Shown here: one piece after another, positions 6,563 to 6,915 of the stretch
How positions within the stretch are numbered: the stretch's first letter is position 1
How the letters are laid out: each line of letters starts with the position of its first letter
Origin: Planctomycetota bacterium
GTDB lineage: Bacteria; Planctomycetota; Phycisphaerae; WQYP01
Assembly (NCBI GenBank): GCA_021805585.1
Contig: JAJZEY010000025.1
Span: 1-6,915 of the forward strand
DNA: 6,915 bases
Direction of reading: 5' to 3'
Made by a program: the position numbers and the translations under genes
Notes under the pieces: model-generated
Told to the model about the DNA's origin: nothing
The model's input: only the letters and a program-made list of their open reading frames with translations
Databases searched by the model: none

Positions 6563-6727
6563 ATGTTTCGGCGACAGACACACTTTTATCCTATCCTTTT
6601 TCTACTGCTCACCTACCTCCTGCTCTGCGTTGCGGCAGCAACGCCGGCCCGCTTCTCCGGCGTCACAGAAAGGAGAATGACTTGTATACTTCACGCATTG
6701 AGAATTGAAACGTTTTCAAAAGTCTGA
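6563..6727 (+). pseudogene. Truncated secreted-protein gene: orphan signal peptide cut off by an IS630 remnant
   Basis: A 54-codon frame opens at ATG 6563 with an AGGA (6550-6553) 9 bases upstream. Its first 33 residues form a textbook Sec signal: basic start MFRRQTHF, hydrophobic core (residues about 9-26, PILFLLLTYLLLC then VAAA) and a cleavage-like TPA at 27-29. After about residue 41 the frame enters the 3' tail of an IS630-family transposase read antisense, and it stops at 6725-6727 without any mature domain. The natural reading is the 5' end of an exported-protein gene whose body was displaced or lost when the IS inserted. The original product cannot be named. It is divergent from the Tat-exported glycosidase, so the two may once have shared control. 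Alternative: a chance hydrophobic frame, since no homology supports it. Confidence 0.5.
6627..6662. other. Two overlapping GC-rich stem-loops inside the orphan frame
   Basis: Stem 1: GCGTTGC, loop GGCA, GCAACGC (6627-6644, perfect 7 bp). Stem 2: CGCCGG, 9-base loop, CCGGCG (6642-6662, perfect 6 bp). They share bases 6642-6644, so they cannot both form fully. On the plus strand they fall in the end of the signal-peptide coding region; on the minus strand they lie 29-64 bases past the transposase stop. Neither is followed by a T-run on either strand. Confidence 0.35.
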
Positions 6728-6915
6728 AAAGACAAGTTCATCAGCGTATTAATTTCTGGACGATGGAGTGTGGGTACCTGGTCAAGACATTGGTCTATGG
6801 CGGCCTGGAATTCTTTGAAGTTCGGGTAGTGGCGCGAGTTGATCGTTGTTTTTTTGACGAACTTCCAGAGCCGTTTGATCAAATTCAAGGTTAGGGAACA
6901 GGCAGGCAGAAACAA
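6685..6915 (-). mobile_element. IS630-family insertion sequence, right-edge partial copy
   Basis: The element holds the transposase tail and continues beyond the window. IS630 elements insert at TA and duplicate it. Just beyond the transposase stop lies GTATAC (6684-6689), with two TA dinucleotides (6685-6686, 6687-6688) that are plausible boundaries; the sequence changes from GC-rich to AT-richer here. The terminal inverted repeat cannot be confirmed because the other end is not visible, so the boundary is a guess to within some tens of bases. Confidence 0.5.
6691..6915 (-). pseudogene. IS630-family transposase, C-terminal part, catalytic Glu lost
   Basis: The frame is open to the right edge, so the N-terminal part with the first two catalytic Asp residues is outside the window; 74 codons are visible. 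The sequence matches the end of IS630/Tc1-type DDE transposases: LPACSLTLNLIKRLWKFVKK corresponds to the family motif LPPYSPxLNxIExLWKxxKK, followed by a PNFKEFQAAIDQCLD helix and the terminal NLSFQTFENVSIL. The third catalytic residue, Glu of LNxIExxW, is Lys (AAA, 6874-6876), and the preceding YSPN is CSLT. An active enzyme is therefore unlikely, which points to an old, decaying copy. The TTG at the edge is not a real start. The family call is strong; the insertion sequence itself cannot be named. Confidence 0.85.

Noticed and set aside
6508..6708. 66-codon plus-strand frame next to the IS
   Set aside because: No motif and no hydrophobic signal; the other frame starting at 6563 has a ribosome binding site and a clear signal peptide.
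1..6915. CRISPR array, tRNA or rRNA genes
   Set aside because: No regularly spaced direct repeats, cloverleaf-like sequence or rRNA signature were seen on either strand.

Overview
The window looks like bacterial chromosome, most likely from a Planctomycetota (Phycisphaerae-like) or related PVC-group organism. This is an inference from gene content: a single-pass 3D-domain protein with a paired-cysteine 'RRCCWP' segment, a ChbG/HpnK-type deacetylase beside it, and a Tat-exported GH106-like glycosidase. No rRNA, tRNA or housekeeping marker is present to settle the lineage.

Left part (1-1292, + strand): the 3' part of an ABC/OLD-like ATPase (DUF3696/AAA_21 type, N-terminus outside the window) overlaps a small PIN-like nuclease by 4 bases (ATGA). 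The pair resembles the ATPase-plus-nuclease modules of prokaryotic defence or toxin systems and is the best candidate for an undescribed system here. Middle (1491-3048, - strand): a two-gene unit, 3D-domain protein then ChbG/HpnK-family carbohydrate deacetylase, 22 bases apart. It converges on the ATPase-PIN pair. Its upstream region (3049-3390) contains an imperfect hairpin and a strikingly AT-rich stretch.

Right part (3391-6198, - strand): one large Tat-exported GH106-like glycoside hydrolase (alpha-L-rhamnosidase family). A 364-base gap separates it from a divergent short reading frame (6563-6727, + strand) that begins with a convincing signal peptide and then runs, antisense, into the tail of an IS630-family transposase at the right edge (6691-6915, - strand). 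The simplest reading is a secreted-protein gene cut off by an IS630 insertion. The transposase is itself decayed: the catalytic Glu of the SPxLNxIExxW motif is Lys.

Taken together, the middle and right genes suggest an envelope or extracellular glycan-processing neighbourhood (glycosidase, deacetylase, 3D-domain wall-type protein) next to accessory DNA (ATPase-PIN pair on one side, IS remnant on the other).
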